NCBI RefSeq assembly: GCF_030819175.1
Contig: NZ_JAUTBJ010000002.1
Span: forward strand, 3,185,001 to 3,249,000
DNA: 64,000 nt
Reading direction: 5' to 3'
From: Sphingomonas sp. SORGH_AS_0879
GTDB lineage: Bacteria > Pseudomonadota > Alphaproteobacteria > Sphingomonadales > Sphingomonadaceae
Position numbers and translations under genes: made by a program. The notes beneath the pieces were generated by a model. That model saw only the letters and a list, made by a program, of their open reading frames with translations, did no database searches and was not told the origin of the DNA. Shown here in pieces: positions 58,001-61,000 of the stretch; the stretch's first letter is position 1; each line of letters opens with the position of its first letter.

Positions 58001-61000
58001 CGCCTTGCCGGTACCCGCGTTCTTGTCGGAATAGACGCTGGTCGCGCCCGCGCCGAAGGTCACGGCCTCGCTGCCGATCACGCCGACCAGGGACAGGCCG
58101 CCCGCGCCGATCGTGGCGGAGTTGGTGCCGTCATAGGTCTTGCTGACGTCGACCACGGAGGCGGTCAGCGTCTTCGCGGTGATCGCGCCGATATTGCCCG
58201 TCACGCTGGTGGCGAAGGTGTAGTTGGCGGCGTCCGCGCCGGTCAGGGACATGCCCGTGACCGTGACGGTCTTGCCGGTGCCGACATCCTTGGTGTCATA
58301 TGCCGCGACGCCGGTCGACAACGTCGCGCTGTCGGAGCCGAGCAGGCCGCTGACGCTGAAGTTGCCCGACGTCAGTGTCGCGGTCGTCGTTCCGTCATAG
58401 ACCTTGCCGGCGGTGCCGCCCAGCGCGATCGTCAGGGCGCGCGCCAGGATGGTGCCGTTGTTGGTGGAGACGGTGTTGGCGACCGTATAGTTGCCCGCGT
58501 CCGTGCCCGTCAGGGTCAGGCCAGCGACCACCACGGTCTTGCCCGTGCCGACATTCTTGTTCGCGTAGCTCGCCACCGCACCGGCGCCCAGCGTGGCGCT
58601 GTCGCCCGTGACGAGGCCCGTCAGCGTGACGTCGCCCGCCGACAGGCTGGCGAAGGCGTTGCCGTCATAGGTCTTGCTCAGTGCGCTGATGCTGGCGGTC
58701 AGCGCCTTGGCGGTGACCACCCCGACCTGTGCCGAGGTCGTCGCATTGACCGAATAGTTGCTGGCATCCGTGCCCGTCAGGGCCATGCCCGACACGCTCA
58801 CCGTCTTGCCGAAGCCGACATTCTTGGTGTCGTAGCTGGCGGTGCCGCCGCTCAGGCTCACCGTATCGCCCGCGAGCACGCCGGACAGCTGGTAGTTGCC
58901 TGCCAGCGTCGTGGCGGTGGTCGCGCCGTCATAGATCTTGCCGACCGTGCCCGTCAGCGTCGCCGTCAGCGCGCGGGCCGTGATCGTGCCGATGTTGCCG
59001 GTGATCGTGTTGGACGCGATCTGATAGCCGTAGATCCGGTTCGCGCCGTTGCGGGTGACCAGCGCCAGATCGGTGGCGGTGATCGTCTTGCCCGTCCCGA
59101 CATTCTTGTCGGCGAAGGTCGCCGTCGAATAGATCGTGCCGGTGTCGCCGTTGAGCAGGCCGGTCAGGATATAGTTGGACTGCGGCAGCAGCGCCGAATC
59201 CGTGCCGTCATAGACGCGGCTGTACGTGCCCGTCAGCGTCACCGTGACCGTGGGCGAGACGGTGTAGAGGAAGCCGTTGCCCAGCCCCGCCGGGCCGCTG
59301 GAGCCATAGGACGCGCCATATTGGATGAAGCTCGCGGCCAGGCCGCCCCGCGTGTCGAGGGTCGGGTCCTGCGACCAGACCAGCCAGCGACTGCCGCTGT
59401 TGACCGTCAGCACGCTTGCACCGGCATTGTTGACGAACTTGCTGCCGCTGACGACCTGGAGCGGCGAGATCGCGTCCGAGCCGGTGGCGGTGAGGGTCGC
59501 CCCTGAGGCCAGCGTCAGATCGCCGGTGGTACGCAGCGCCGCCGTGCCGAACTTGTTCGTGCCGGAAATGACCAGCGGGCCGGAGTTGACCAGCATCATC
59601 CCGTTGGCGATGTCGATATCGCCAAGCGCCGCAATCTCGTTGCCCGAGCGGCCGAACGACACTTCATTGGCCTTGCCGCTGAGCTTGGTCGCGGTGATGT
59701 CGACCGACTGGGTGACGTTCGCCTCGCCGGTGAGCACCACCTCCTTCATCAACAGGCCGCCTGCGCCCGCGTTGGACAGCGTCAGGATCCCCTTCGCCCC
59801 CAAGGTGATCGAGCGGTTGAACGCGTTATAGCCGCTGACCGAGCGGAAGTTGATGGAGCCCGCACTGTTGTCGCCGAACTGCACCACCGCCGGTCCGCCA
59901 CTGGCGAGGGAGGTGATCGGATTCGTGGCGATGAAGATATTCTGGTCGATCGTCAGCGAGCCGTCGTCGAGCGCCGTGAACAGCAGGGTGCCCGCAGGCG
60001 CGAACACCACCGGCCCGCCCGCGCCGCCCAGCGACATGGAATTGGCCTTCAGCTTCGCCGTGCCCGCAGTGGTCGCGGTGCCGATGCGGTAATAGCTGCT
60101 CGACGAATGCTGGATACCCTTGCCCGCGCCGTTGTCGACGCCGGTCAGGGTGATGTTGTTGGTCGCATCGATCAGCCCGGTGGACGTGCCCGCCTCCAGC
60201 GAGATGCCCGCATTGGTGGTGCCCGTGCCGGTCGCGGTGCCGGTGATCGAGACGTCCTTGCCCGTGACCGTGCTGGACATGAGGACACCGTGCGAGCCGG
60301 TGCCGCTGCCGCCGACGCCCTTGACGGTGATGGTGCCGCCCGTCAGCGACTGGGTCGCGCCGGTCGTACCCGCGATCACGACGCCGCGCGTGGCGTTCCC
60401 GGTCGTGCCACGGGTCGAGCCCGAGAGGTTGATCGCGCCGGTCGTCAGCGCGGTGACGCGCCCGGTGCCGCTGGTGCTGACGCCCGGACCGGTCCCGGTC
60501 GACGCGCCGAACAGCGTGACAGCCCCGCTTTCTGCGGACAGGGTGAAGTCCTTGACCTCGACACCCGCGCCCGTGCCGCTGCTCAGGCCGTAGATCGACA
60601 GGTTGCCCGCCCCGATGACGCCGATATTGGCGATCGAAACGAAGCCGTTGACCGAGCGGAGTTCGAGGTCGCCGCCGATGGTGTTCACGCGGCCGCCGAT
60701 GCCGGAGATGACGGCACCTGTCGCCTGCATGGTGGAGACGAAGGTCGAGCCCGCGACGGTCGGATCGACGATCGCGGTCAGTGCGCCGGCACCGCCACGC
60801 GCGAGGAAGTTGCCGCCGTTGGTATTGACGACGCCCGAGCCGGACACGCCGACCGTCGCGCTGGTGGGGCCGCTCGACGCGGGATCGGCACCGCCCTGCA
60901 GCGTCACCGCCATCTTGCCGGTCGTGGCGTTGATCGACGAGGACACGTCGACATTGCCATAGGACTTCAGCGTCAGCGAAGCGGCGCCCGCGCCGGTCTT

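Noticed and set aside
43951..59246. CRISPR array or satellite DNA as an explanation for the repeats
   Set aside because: Repeat units are 225-300 nt, keep an open reading frame and code for recognisable YDG domains. There are no short direct repeats with unique spacers.
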